Positions 29,248 to 37,951 of a stretch of 61,472 bases of DNA are shown piece after piece. The stretch is from Lachnospiraceae bacterium (GTDB lineage: Bacteria; Bacillota; Clostridia; Lachnospirales; Lachnospiraceae). Under the pieces are notes generated by a model, which saw only the letters and a list, made by a program, of their open reading frames with translations, searched no databases and was not told the origin of the DNA. Each line of letters begins with the position of its first letter. Within the stretch, counting starts at the first letter, position 1. Both the position numbers and the translations under genes were made by a program. Location: positions 1 to 61,472 of the forward strand of contig JAFSXC010000121.1 in assembly GCA_017450105.1 (NCBI GenBank), read 5' to 3'.

Positions 29248-30531
29248 TTAAAGATCCCGGAAGTGAAACGCCTTCCGGCCTTCGGAATAATCCGCAACGA
29301 TCTGTCCCTCTCCCTCGAGAAGATATTTATAGGTCACCAGCCCATGGAGGCCCACAGGTCCCCGGGCGTGGATCTTTCCCGTAGAAATCCCGACCTCAGC
29401 CCCGAAGCCGTAACGGAAGCCGTCGGAAAACCGGGTCGACACGTTCCGGTATACCCCGGCGGAATCCACTCTCTGGCGAAAGTACTCCCAGGCCGCGTCG
29501 TCCTTTGTCAGGATGGCATCCGTATGGTGGGAGCCGAAGCGGTTAATATGCTCCACCGCCTCCTCCACTCCTGCGACCAGCTTTACGGAAGCCGTAAGAC
29601 TCAGGTATTCCGTCGCATAATCCTCCTCCCCCATCTCCTCGACGCCGGGAAGCAGCTCCGTTACCTCCTTTACCCCGCGAAGGACCACGCCTTCCTTTTT
29701 CATGGCCTCCCCGAGCTTCGGAAGAAAGTCCTTGGCGATTTCCCGATGGACCAGGATCGTCTCCACCGCATTACAGGCCGCCGTATACTGGAGCTTGGCG
29801 TCCAAAAGGATTTTTACCGCCGTATTCAGATCGGCCGAACGGTCCACAAAAATATGGCAGATCCCGTCCGCATGGCCGAGCACCGGAATCCTGGTATGGT
29901 CCATGATATAACGGACAAAGGCATTGCTTCCGCGGGGGATCACAAGATCCACGTCCTTATCACAGGACAAAAGCTCATCGATCTCACTGTGGCTTTCCGC
30001 CTGGAGAAGGCAGCCCTCGGGCAGTCCCGCCCTCTCTGCCGCCTCCCGGATCAGCCGAAACAGGATCCGGTTGGTATGTGTCGTCTCCTTCCCGCCCTTA
30101 AGAACCGCCGCGTTCCCGCTTTTCAGGCAAAGCGACGAAATCTGGATCAGAGCATCCGGCCTCGCTTCAAAGATCACACCGATCACACCGATGGGGCAGG
30201 ACACTCTGCGAAGAATCAGCCCCTCGTCCAGCTCCCTGCAAAGCTCCGTTTTCCCGAGAGGATCCGGCAGAGAGATCAGGCTGTCCAGCCCCTCTGTCGA
30301 TGCAGTCAGCTTCCCCTCATCAAATTTCAGCCTTTTTTTTACCGCCTCCGGCACCCCGTTTTCCGCGGCAAGCCGCATATCCTCTTCATTTTCAGAGAAA
30401 ATCTCCTCCCTGTGAGAAAGAAGCGCCTCCTTTATGGCCGCAAGAGCCGCGTTCCGTTTCTCTCCCTCCGAGGACGCAAGCTCGATGGAGGCTTTTCGCA
30501 TTTGATGTACTTTTTCCTTCAACTCAGACAT
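29248..30531 (-). CDS. proA: Gamma-glutamyl phosphate reductase
   Basis: The NADPH-dependent second step of proline synthesis from glutamate. The 427-aa aldehyde-dehydrogenase-fold enzyme has PIGVIGVIFEARPDALIQI, the NAD(P)-binding LKGGKETTHTN and the catalytic Cys in YTAACNAVETILVH. The closing KYLLEGEGQIVADY is typical. It starts 2 nt after the DAHP synthase stop. No proB is present in the window. Confidence 0.97.
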   Translation of the reverse strand: MSELKEKVHQMRKASIELASSEGEKRNAALAAIKEALLSHREEIFSENEEDMRLAAENGVPEAVKKRLKFDEGKLTASTEGLDSLISLPDPLGKTELCRELDEGLILRRVSCPIGVIGVIFEARPDALIQISSLCLKSGNAAVLKGGKETTHTNRILFRLIREAAERAGLPEGCLLQAESHSEIDELLSCDKDVDLVIPRGSNAFVRYIMDHTRIPVLGHADGICHIFVDRSADLNTAVKILLDAKLQYTAACNAVETILVHREIAKDFLPKLGEAMKKEGVVLRGVKEVTELLPGVEEMGEEDYATEYLSLTASVKLVAGVEEAVEHINRFGSHHTDAILTKDDAAWEYFRQRVDSAGVYRNVSTRFSDGFRYGFGAEVGISTGKIHARGPVGLHGLVTYKYLLEGEGQIVADYSEGRKAFHFRDL

Positions 30532-30533
30532 TT

Positions 30534-31580
30534 TTATCCCCTCGACGCTTCTTCCGCCAGCTCCAGAATCAGCTTCTCCGTTTTCTCCCAGCCGAGGCAG
30601 GGATCCGTAATCGATTTTCCGTAGACGCCCTCTCCGATCTTTTGTGCCCCATCCTCCAGGTAGCTTTCGATCATCAGTCCCTTTACCAGGCTCTTCAGCT
30701 CTCCGTCAGCCCGGCGGGAATGCATGATGTCCTTGGCGATACGGATCTGCTCCAAAAAACGCTTTCCGGAATTGGAATGGTTGGTATCGACAATAACCGC
30801 AGGATTCATCAGTTCTCTCTCCTGATAAAAATCCTGTAGTCTTTTCAGGTCCTCGTAATGGTAATTCGGCATGGAACGGCCGAATTTGTCCACATAGCCG
30901 CGAAGTATGCTGTGCGTCAGGGGATTTCCCTTTGTCTTTACCTCCCAGCCGCGGTATATGAAGGTCTGCGGGCTCTGGGCCGCCGTAATGGAATTCATCA
31001 TGATCCCCATATCCCCGCTGGTCGGGTTCTTCATTCCCACCGGAATCCCGACGCCGGAGGCTGTCAGACGATGCTGCTGATCCTCCACGGAACGCGCTCC
31101 CACGGCCACATAGGACAGAAGATCCGAGAGATAGCGATGGTTCTCGGGGTAGAGCATCTCCTCCGCGCAGGTAAAACCGGTCTCCCGGACAGCCCGGGTA
31201 TGCATTGAACGGATGGCGATGATTCCCTTCCACATATCCTCATGGTCCTCGGGGTTCGGCTGGTGGAGCATTCCCTTATAGCCGATGCCCGTCGTTCGCG
31301 GTTTGTTCGTATAAAGCCGCGGGATGAGGAAGAGCACATCCTCCACCTTTTCCTTCACCTTCATCAGCCTGTGAAGATAATCCAGAACGGCGTCCTCATT
31401 GTCCGCGGAGCAGGGGCCGATGATCAGAAGGAATTTATCGGATTTCCCGGTAAAAATATCCTCGATCTCCTGATCCCTTTTTTCCTTTATCTCACGAATC
31501 TCCTCCTCCAGAGGAAATTCTGTTTTCAGCTCCAGCGGCGTTTTCAGCTTCCGCAGGAACTCCATTGGCATTTCTCTCAT
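30534..31580 (-). CDS. 3-deoxy-7-phosphoheptulonate (DAHP) synthase, AroFGH type
   Basis: First step of the shikimate pathway, joining PEP and erythrose 4-phosphate. The 348-aa class I enzyme shows LLIIGPCSADNEDAVLDYL, PRTTGIGYKGMLHQP, VGMKNPTSGD and VDTNHSNSGKRFLEQ, with the metal-binding Cys, His, Glu and Asp in their expected motifs. The N-terminal extension is the short regulatory arm seen in feedback-inhibited enzymes. It lies 15 nt after the response regulator and is coupled to proA; no other aro gene is nearby. Confidence 0.95.
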   Translation of the reverse strand: MREMPMEFLRKLKTPLELKTEFPLEEEIREIKEKRDQEIEDIFTGKSDKFLLIIGPCSADNEDAVLDYLHRLMKVKEKVEDVLFLIPRLYTNKPRTTGIGYKGMLHQPNPEDHEDMWKGIIAIRSMHTRAVRETGFTCAEEMLYPENHRYLSDLLSYVAVGARSVEDQQHRLTASGVGIPVGMKNPTSGDMGIMMNSITAAQSPQTFIYRGWEVKTKGNPLTHSILRGYVDKFGRSMPNYHYEDLKRLQDFYQERELMNPAVIVDTNHSNSGKRFLEQIRIAKDIMHSRRADGELKSLVKGLMIESYLEDGAQKIGEGVYGKSITDPCLGWEKTEKLILELAEEASRG

Positions 31581-31595
31581 CCTGGTCTGGCCTCC

Positions 31596-32345
31596 TTATT
31601 TCTTTTCGAAGAACTTTTCGATACTGGCGATCAACTCCGCGGGGGGCATGGTCTTTAAAAGATACCCCTCGGGGTGAAGGCTCAGAACCTTCTTTACACT
31701 CTCCGCATCATTTTTCACGGTCAGAAACATGACCGGTATGGAGCTGGTACCGGATTCGGACCGGAGCATGGTAAGAACCTGTGGTCCTGTCGTCACCGGC
31801 ATCTCATAATCCAGAAGTATCAGATCCACCTGATTCTTCACCAGAAACTGGATCGCGGCCAGGCCGGAATTAACCATAAACACCTGAAATTTGCCGCTCA
31901 GCCAGTTTTTGATGGTCCATAGCATCGTACCGTCGTCATCCACCACCAGGATCCGTTTTTTTGCTGCCCGTTCGGCCTCCTTAAGAGTAACCTCCTTTAG
32001 CGAGGCCGCCAGCTCCTTTACGTTCACCGGTCGGGAATAGTGGGCTGTAATTCTGTCCTCCGGGATAAACCTATGCAGCATATCAAAGTCATCCGACTTT
32101 CCGATCGCACAGAAGGCCGGCTCCTTTTCCTCGATCAGATCCTTCAGAAAGACCAGCTCCTTATCGATCCCCTCCGCCTGATCCAGATAGAGCAGATAGA
32201 TTCCGGTCTCCTCCTTCAGCGCATTGATCTCCTTCATATCGAGAGGGATGATCTTCACCGAAAAGCCTTCTTCCGTAAGCTCCTGGACAATGGCGTTCAC
32301 CATAAAGCCCTTTACCGCGCTCAGCAAAAATATCCTGTTTTCCAT
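31596..32345 (-). CDS. Response regulator with degenerate N-terminal receiver and no output domain
   Basis: A 249-aa two-part protein. Residues about 130-249 form a complete receiver domain: acidic pocket RILVVDDDGTML, phospho-acceptor in LILLDYEMP, switch Thr in MFLTVKND and Lys in LLKTMPP. Residues 1-120 look like a second receiver (RIFLLSAVKGFMVNAI, LLYLDQAEG) with the acidic pocket and acceptor lost. No DNA-binding or enzymatic output domain follows, and no histidine kinase is nearby. It starts 2 nt after the HPr-like stop, so the two are probably functionally linked. Confidence 0.85.
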   Translation of the reverse strand: MENRIFLLSAVKGFMVNAIVQELTEEGFSVKIIPLDMKEINALKEETGIYLLYLDQAEGIDKELVFLKDLIEEKEPAFCAIGKSDDFDMLHRFIPEDRITAHYSRPVNVKELAASLKEVTLKEAERAAKKRILVVDDDGTMLWTIKNWLSGKFQVFMVNSGLAAIQFLVKNQVDLILLDYEMPVTTGPQVLTMLRSESGTSSIPVMFLTVKNDAESVKKVLSLHPEGYLLKTMPPAELIASIEKFFEKK

Positions 32346-32347
32346 TC

Positions 32348-32611
32348 CTATTCTCCGAGTCCCGCCTCCACGATCCCAACCATGGCGGCAAGAGCCTCCT
32401 CTTCATCCTCTCCGTCGCAGTGGAACTCAATCTCGTCCCCGGTTCGGATACAGGCTCCGAGTACCGACAGCACACTTTTGGCATTGGCTGTGTTCGGACC
32501 ATATCCGAATGTTACGACCGATTTATAATTCATAGCTTCCTTGCACAGGATCCCGGCAGGCCTTAAAGAAAATCCCGTCGGGTTCTTAACCGTAACCTTC
32601 TGGCTTACCAT
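32348..32611 (-). CDS. HPr-like protein with Ser15 instead of His15
   Basis: An 87-aa HPr-fold protein. The usual active site is TGLHARPA; here it reads TGFSLRPA, so residue 15 is Ser (codon TCT), not the His phosphorylated by PTS enzyme I. The regulatory Ser46 in NAKSVLSVLG is kept at exactly position 46. This is the pattern of Bacillus Crh, which also lacks His15 and acts only through Ser46. It should therefore be a regulator, not a sugar phosphocarrier. It lies 12 nt after glmM and 2 nt before the response regulator. No HPr kinase gene is present in the window. Confidence 0.9.
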   Translation of the reverse strand: MVSQKVTVKNPTGFSLRPAGILCKEAMNYKSVVTFGYGPNTANAKSVLSVLGACIRTGDEIEFHCDGEDEEEALAAMVGIVEAGLGE

Positions 32612-32623
32612 TTTTCCTTCTCC

Positions 32624-33973
32624 TTATAATACAATTTCTTCGATCAGGGCCGCCAGCTTCTTCGCTTCTTTTTCAATCAGCGCCTGATCCTTTCCCTCGA
32701 TCATTACCCGGACAAGAGGCTCTGTCCCGGAGGGCCGGATCAGGACCCTCCCCTCCCCGTGGAATTTGTCCTCCAGCGTCCGGATCGCATCGGCAATCTC
32801 CTGATACTCCATGTAATGCTCTTTTTTATGGTTCGGCACACGGGCGTTCACCAGCGACTGGGGCAGAACCGTCATGACGGATTTCAGCTCCGAAAGCTTC
32901 TTTTTTGTCTGCACCATGACGTCCAGAAGCCGCAGCGCAGACAGCAGCCCGTCACCGGTCGTGTTGTCGTCCAGGAAAATAATGTGGCCCGACTGCTCTC
33001 CCCCCAGGTTGTAGCCGTTTTCCCTCATATTTTCCAGAACATAGCGGTCTCCCACCTTTGTTTTTTCCACATGGATCCCGTTCTTTTCTCCCATGATGGA
33101 AAAGCCCAGATTGGTCATGACCGTCACCACGATGGTATCCTTTTTCAGCCTTCCGCGGTCCTTCATGTAATTCCCGCAGATGGCCATGATCTCATCGCCG
33201 TCCACCATTTCACCGTTTTCGTCCACAGCCAGCATCCGATCCGCGTCTCCGTCAAAGGCCAGGCCGATATCCGCCTTTTCATAGACCACCCGGGCCTTCA
33301 GCTCCTCCATGTGGGTGGAGCCGCAGTTGGCGTTGATGTTGGTCCCGTCGGGATCGATATGAATCGGGATCAGATCCGCGCCAAGCTCCCTCAGGGTTCG
33401 TACAGAGGTCTCATAGGAAGCGCCCTCAGCACAGTCCGCCACAATTTTTAAGCCGGAAAGATCCACCGGCACGGTCTTTTTCATAAATTCCACATATTCG
33501 TCCTTCAGCCGGAAACGGTAATCGATTTTTCCCACGCCGAAGCCGATGGGTAAAGCCACATCCTTCATATCCCGGCGGATCAGCTCCTCGATCTCATCCT
33601 CAAGTTCGTCGGACAGCTTATAGCCCTGGCCGTTAAAGAATTTGATGCCGTTGAACTCCATGGGATTATGGGAGGCGGAAATTACCACTCCGGCATCCAC
33701 CTTATGCTTTCTGGTCAGATAGGCCACCGCCGGCGTGGGGATCACACCGGCATAGATGGCGTTGGCTCCGACAGAGCAGATCCCCGCCATCAGAGCATTG
33801 GCCAGCATCCCCCCGCTGATCCTGGTATCACAGCCCACGATCAGCGTCGCTTTATGCGCTGTTTCCTTTGTCAGGACATAGGCGCCTGCCTGTCCCAGTT
33901 TTGTGGCAAGCTCGATCGTAAGCTCCGATCCCGCTATGCCGCGAACTCCGTCTGTTCCGAATAGTCTTCCCAT
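32624..33973 (-). CDS. glmM: Phosphoglucosamine mutase
   Basis: Converts glucosamine 6-phosphate to the 1-phosphate on the way to UDP-GlcNAc and peptidoglycan. The 449-aa protein starts [15 protein letters not shown]. The catalytic phosphoserine loop [13 protein letters not shown] lies near residue 98; the Mg site is FDGDADRML and the phosphate-binding loop [12 protein letters not shown]. It overlaps the cdaR stop by one base, in the usual cdaA-cdaR-glmM order. Confidence 0.98.
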   Translation of the reverse strand: MGRLFGTDGVRGIAGSELTIELATKLGQAGAYVLTKETAHKATLIVGCDTRISGGMLANALMAGICSVGANAIYAGVIPTPAVAYLTRKHKVDAGVVISASHNPMEFNGIKFFNGQGYKLSDELEDEIEELIRRDMKDVALPIGFGVGKIDYRFRLKDEYVEFMKKTVPVDLSGLKIVADCAEGASYETSVRTLRELGADLIPIHIDPDGTNINANCGSTHMEELKARVVYEKADIGLAFDGDADRMLAVDENGEMVDGDEIMAICGNYMKDRGRLKKDTIVVTVMTNLGFSIMGEKNGIHVEKTKVGDRYVLENMRENGYNLGGEQSGHIIFLDDNTTGDGLLSALRLLDVMVQTKKKLSELKSVMTVLPQSLVNARVPNHKKEHYMEYQEIADAIRTLEDKFHGEGRVLIRPSGTEPLVRVMIEGKDQALIEKEAKKLAALIEEIVL

Positions 33974-35211
33974 TATGTTCTCCTGAGTAAAAATTCCACG
34001 CTGACCGCATCGGTCAGACTATACTTTTCTTCGTCCAGATCCAGCACCAGATTCGCCTTATGCTCACCGGGCGCAAATCCGCTCACGTCAATGCTTCCGG
34101 TAATATCCTGCGGATTCAGAAGGTCCAGATCCTCCCTCAGGCCCGTGATCGAAACCTGGATCTCTTCCTCGGGGAAGATTGCTTCCATATTTGAGGACGC
34201 GTCGTTTACGGTAATATTCGCCGTGGGAATCCTAAAGTTCCTGGAAACTGCCGCCTCGATCTCGATATCCACCGCAACATTTTTATCTGCCGCATTTACC
34301 AGAGCCACTCCCTCCGGCAGGTAAGCGGAAATATCCACCACTGTATGGATGTCGGAGGTGGCATCCGTCACATCCAGAACATCCTCCGGGATCACGATGG
34401 TCTGCAGGCTGTTCAGCGAGGCGGAATCCCCCATGACAAAGCAGGACTTGGGCTCATAGGAAAGATTCACCATTTTGTAGTCCTCTCTGGGCTCACCCGA
34501 GGCATTGACGACCAGAGCGACCTCCTTGGTATTCAGGATGTCCGCCCGGACAATCACGCTGGAGAGATTCAGCGTCAGCTTTGTCGTATCGATTACATTG
34601 TACTCTTCATCCATCAGCGTGGGGATCACGCTGTCGGAAATGTTGGTCGCAACATCCTGGACATCTATGACCGCGCTCACCTTGGAGATGCTCTGCACCA
34701 CGGAAGCAGGGCCGGACACCTTCAGCACATTCGGGGAAACCGAAAGCCCGCCGACGATACAGCCCTCCGCAGGTACGCCCCTCGAATCCGGCATAATAAT
34801 ATACTGTCCGGACATCAGGTCCTCGGTCTCGATCTCCAGCCTTTCGGTCCGGCGGATGATCTCCACCTGGCTTGTGTAGCGCGTCGCCGTTACTTCAATA
34901 GGGACATAGCTCATATCCTGAAGGTTTTCCATATCCGCCACGGCTTTAAAGTCTGACGAAGCCAGGTTTTTCATAATGGATCGAGGAGCCTTGACATTAA
35001 AGTAGGCAGTACTTCCGTTTACGATCTCATAGGTCTTTCCCTGGTTGGTCAGATAATCCGCATTCTCCACACTTACCGCACAACTGAAAGATTTGGATAC
35101 TGTCGGGTCATTAATATTCAGAACCACATACCACAGGATCACGGAAATGATCAGAGCAAGGATCTTAAGCCCCAGGTTCTTGAAAAAGAGGTCACCGATT
35201 TTTTTTAGCAA
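33973..35211 (-). CDS. cdaR: YbbR-domain protein, regulator of diadenylate cyclase
   Basis: CdaR is a membrane-anchored extracytoplasmic partner of CdaA. This 412-aa form has one N-terminal transmembrane helix ([19 protein letters not shown], residues about 17-35) and about four YbbR repeats with the family pattern of short beta segments (e.g. [23 protein letters not shown]). The start is TTG at 35209-35211, set by GGAGGTG 5 nt upstream. It overlaps the end of cdaA by 20 nt. Confidence 0.9.
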   Translation of the reverse strand: MLKKIGDLFFKNLGLKILALIISVILWYVVLNINDPTVSKSFSCAVSVENADYLTNQGKTYEIVNGSTAYFNVKAPRSIMKNLASSDFKAVADMENLQDMSYVPIEVTATRYTSQVEIIRRTERLEIETEDLMSGQYIIMPDSRGVPAEGCIVGGLSVSPNVLKVSGPASVVQSISKVSAVIDVQDVATNISDSVIPTLMDEEYNVIDTTKLTLNLSSVIVRADILNTKEVALVVNASGEPREDYKMVNLSYEPKSCFVMGDSASLNSLQTIVIPEDVLDVTDATSDIHTVVDISAYLPEGVALVNAADKNVAVDIEIEAAVSRNFRIPTANITVNDASSNMEAIFPEEEIQVSITGLREDLDLLNPQDITGSIDVSGFAPGEHKANLVLDLDEEKYSLTDAVSVEFLLRRT

Positions 35212-36070
35212 ATCTCCACCTCCTCTTCTTTTTGTTCCCCGTATTCGGGCTCTGGAGAAATTCCAGCTTTCCCCGAAGGAAATCCGCATCCACGTTCCGG
35301 TACAGGGTCTTATTCATCGCGATGGAAACCTTCCCGGTTTCCTCCGAAACAACGATCGTGCAGGAATCCGAAACCTCACTGATCCCAACGGCCGCGCGGT
35401 GTCTGGTTCCCAGTTCCTTGGACAGATTCAGGTTATCCGACAGAGGAAGGTAGCAGGTGGCCGAGGTCACACGGTCGCCGCGCACGATCACCGCTCCGTC
35501 ATGCAGAGGGGTGTTCTTTTCAAAAATGTTGATGAGAAGCTGGCTCGTAACGATGGCATCGACCTCGATCCCCGTCCGTTCATACTCCGAAAGCCCTACT
35601 TCGTTTTCGATCACGATCAGGGCTCCGGTCTTCACCTTTCCCATTTCATAGGAAGCCTTTACCAGCTCGGCAATGGTCTTGTCCGAAAACTTCTGGCTTT
35701 CCTGGTTATTCATGTTCAGTTTTATGAGACCTCCGAAGAGGTTTCGCCGCCCCAGATCCTCCAGCGCCCGCCGAAGCTCCGGCTGGAAGATGACGACAAG
35801 GGCAATCAGACCCACGGAAAGGGTCCGTTCCGCGATCCAAAGGATCGTATTCATCTCAAAGAGAACGGCGATCAGCACAAGAAGAAGGATCAGAAGGATC
35901 CCCTTAAAGAGGTTCCAGGCTCTTGTATTCTTCACCCAGACCATAATATGATAGACCACAAAGGTGATGATCAGAATCTCAACAATATCCGTTATGGAGA
36001 GCCGGAAATCCGCCAGAGATAAAAAAGTGTCTTTAATTGTAAGCAGATTGGAAATTAAAGAATCGATCAT
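35192..36070 (-). CDS. cdaA: Diadenylate cyclase CdaA
   Basis: Makes the second messenger c-di-AMP from two ATP. The 292-aa protein has three N-terminal transmembrane helices (residues about 30-100) and a cytosolic DAC domain. Its signature motifs are both intact: LHDGAVIVRGDRV near residue 190 and GTRHRAAVGISE near 221. It is followed by cdaR and glmM, the conserved Firmicutes module linking c-di-AMP with cell-wall precursor supply. ATG at 36068-36070, 3 nt after the upstream membrane protein. Confidence 0.97.
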   Translation of the reverse strand: MIDSLISNLLTIKDTFLSLADFRLSITDIVEILIITFVVYHIMVWVKNTRAWNLFKGILLILLLVLIAVLFEMNTILWIAERTLSVGLIALVVIFQPELRRALEDLGRRNLFGGLIKLNMNNQESQKFSDKTIAELVKASYEMGKVKTGALIVIENEVGLSEYERTGIEVDAIVTSQLLINIFEKNTPLHDGAVIVRGDRVTSATCYLPLSDNLNLSKELGTRHRAAVGISEVSDSCTIVVSEETGKVSIAMNKTLYRNVDADFLRGKLEFLQSPNTGNKKKRRWRFAKKNR

Positions 36071-36073
36071 GCC

Positions 36074-37039
36074 TTATTCTTCTTTTTTCTCCTGTCTTCC
36101 GACGGTATGGCGAGATTCGCCCGTAATCTTCTTGACCTTCTTTTCCTGCACCGGCATTTTGATCTTTGGTATGGCTCTTACATAGTAGTAATAATCATCA
36201 TCCTCAAACTGCACACGCTCCGTCCGCTTATAGTCCACATGGAAGAAGAAAAACTTAAGCACAAACGCCAGTCCCACAGAGGCCAGATTCCCGAGTACAA
36301 GAGCAAGGGTCTTTCCCTCGATCCCCAGGGTCAGAAAGCCTCCGATCAGAATCAGGAATTCCGTCATAAAACCGGCAATGATCGCGATGGTCCAGGACCG
36401 CTTTATCGCCATACGGCGGATCACATAGATCATAACGGTCATCAGCACAAACACCAGGAGTACCAGGATCATCTCCCGGTTTCCCGTAATCTGATTCACT
36501 ATCGTCGTCACCTTCTCTGCCGCCGTGGAGTCCTCCGCAGCCAGAAGCGCCGGCGCGGTTTCCTTAATTCCATGCAGATAGTAGTACAGAAACGTACCGC
36601 AGGCCACGGACACAGCCGAAGTAGGCGTAAAAAGCAGAGCTCCCGCCGCAGGCATAATGAATGGAATATGAATCAAAAATGAGAGCGGCGTCAGAACCAC
36701 CATATATCCCGTCTTTGGGCTGAATCTCAGATATATAAGAGCCACAATGGCAAAAACAGCCGCTGTAGAGAGAAAAATCTCGAGGGACAGGGCATAAAAA
36801 TCCGCAAGGATCACCACGGCCGAGAAGAAGATCGTGGCTCCCAGAGGGAGAACCGAAGAAAGCAGCGCCAGGATCAGACAGACCGGCACCGCACTCAGTT
36901 TTTCGTTATAGCCGAAGCTGCTTCGGATCTGCAGCAGCAAGATCAGCGCGATGATAAATTTTATTACCGGAACGATAACGGCTTCATATTTTCGATAAAT
37001 CCGCCGGATCAGTTCCTTCAGCTCCAGGATCGTAGTCAT
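36074..37039 (-). CDS. Polytopic membrane protein of unknown function next to cdaA
   Basis: A 321-aa protein with about eight hydrophobic segments (residues 20-275) and a short, charged cytosolic C-terminus. That tail holds a striking Asp/Tyr-rich block, RVQFEDDDYYYYVRAIPKIK (about residues 277-296), then a Lys-rich end. I do not recognise the family. The start overlaps the stop of the gene before it, and the stop is 3 nt from cdaA. Constant coupling to cdaA suggests a role with the c-di-AMP or cell-envelope module. Confidence 0.8.
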   Translation of the reverse strand: MTTILELKELIRRIYRKYEAVIVPVIKFIIALILLLQIRSSFGYNEKLSAVPVCLILALLSSVLPLGATIFFSAVVILADFYALSLEIFLSTAAVFAIVALIYLRFSPKTGYMVVLTPLSFLIHIPFIMPAAGALLFTPTSAVSVACGTFLYYYLHGIKETAPALLAAEDSTAAEKVTTIVNQITGNREMILVLLVFVLMTVMIYVIRRMAIKRSWTIAIIAGFMTEFLILIGGFLTLGIEGKTLALVLGNLASVGLAFVLKFFFFHVDYKRTERVQFEDDDYYYYVRAIPKIKMPVQEKKVKKITGESRHTVGRQEKKEE

Positions 37040-37461
37040 TCTTCCATGCCTCCGGTCGGCTTTTGACGGTTCTCTTCCTCCTGGTAGAGCTTCTCAACCT
37101 GAGAGAGCGCCGCATAGTATTTTTTCAGTTTCTTCTTACCCCGCCCGTAACGAATGGTGTAGACGACAAAGGTAATCGCCAGATAGATCACCATAAAAAT
37201 CAGATACCGGTTTTCGAGGGTCTTTAAGGATTCTCCCACATTGGAAAAATCAATGGAGCTGATCATAGCCTCCAGATCGTCCAGAGATACCAGAAGTACC
37301 GCCAGGAAAAAGACAGCGGTTCCGGAGAGGATGGAGAGAATAATATGGCGTCCCACATAATCCCACCGGAAATAGGAAAGCGAAGGCTCCATCTCCGGTC
37401 CTTCCTTATCCAGCAGCATCTGGGTCTTTGTCATTAATCGTACGCGTTCTTCACTAATCAT
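37036..37461 (-). CDS. Small membrane protein of unknown function, first gene of the cdaA run
   Basis: A 141-aa protein with two hydrophobic helices (about residues 37-60 and 86-104) and a basic, Glu/Lys-rich cytosolic tail that is likely helical (KKKLKKYYAALSQVEKLYQ). The stop overlaps the start of the next membrane protein (ATGA). No family recognised. A TATAAT lies 10 nt upstream of its start region (37471-37476), but no good -35 is visible. Confidence 0.75.
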   Translation of the reverse strand: MISEERVRLMTKTQMLLDKEGPEMEPSLSYFRWDYVGRHIILSILSGTAVFFLAVLLVSLDDLEAMISSIDFSNVGESLKTLENRYLIFMVIYLAITFVVYTIRYGRGKKKLKKYYAALSQVEKLYQEEENRQKPTGGMEE

Positions 37462-37480
37462 AGCAAATCCATTATATCAC

Positions 37481-37507
37481 AAAAAACTCCCCGCATAAAG
37501 CGGGGAG
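37481..37507 (-). terminator. Terminator separating yvyF-like from the cdaA run
   Basis: Minus strand: perfect 8-bp CTCCCCGC/GCGGGGAG stem, 5-nt loop (37487-37507), then six U (37481-37486). It lies 14 nt past the YvyF-like stop. Confidence 0.9.
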
Positions 37508-37520
37508 TAAACATTTCGGT

Positions 37521-37925
37521 TTACTTGTCCAAAAACCGCATCCGATCCCTGTCTCTTTCCTTCTTCTGGGGGGCTATCTTAGTCTCCTTCTTCTTCACAG
37601 AATCCAGAGCATTCATCATATTGCCCTTGCAGTCGTCGCAGAACCGGCCGGATTTGATCATCTTCCCGCAGTTTTCACAGGGGATACCGCTAATGGAATT
37701 TTCGGAAAAGGTCAGCCGCTCCTCACGGATCCACTGCTGGATCTGCTTGATCGGCACATCATTTTCTTCGGAAATCTCCTCGATGGAGGCATCCTTATGA
37801 TCCCAGACATAATTCTTCACGTCAGAGAATTTCTTTTCCATTTCCTCCTGGCATGCCGGACAGATTATCGGTCCCTGCAGGTAGTTAAACAGCCTTTTGC
37901 AGTTTCGACAATTTCTTACTTCCAT
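37521..37925 (-). CDS. YvyF-like flagellar-operon zinc-ribbon protein
   Basis: A 134-aa protein with an N-terminal zinc ribbon (NCRNCKRLF, CPAC), a middle helix-turn-helix-like stretch (IEEISEENDVPIKQIQQWIREERL) and a C-terminal ribbon (IPCENCGKMIKSGRFCDDC). This matches the YvyF/TIGR03826 flagellar-operon family, reported next to comF and flgM in Bacillus. Here comF precedes it but flgM and the hook genes are missing. An upstream ATG (37934) lies too close to AAGGGGG, so the ATG at 37923-37925 is preferred. Confidence 0.82.
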   Translation of the reverse strand: MEVRNCRNCKRLFNYLQGPIICPACQEEMEKKFSDVKNYVWDHKDASIEEISEENDVPIKQIQQWIREERLTFSENSISGIPCENCGKMIKSGRFCDDCKGNMMNALDSVKKKETKIAPQKKERDRDRMRFLDK

Positions 37926-37951
37926 CTTTTTCATTCCCCCTTTTCTTTGCT

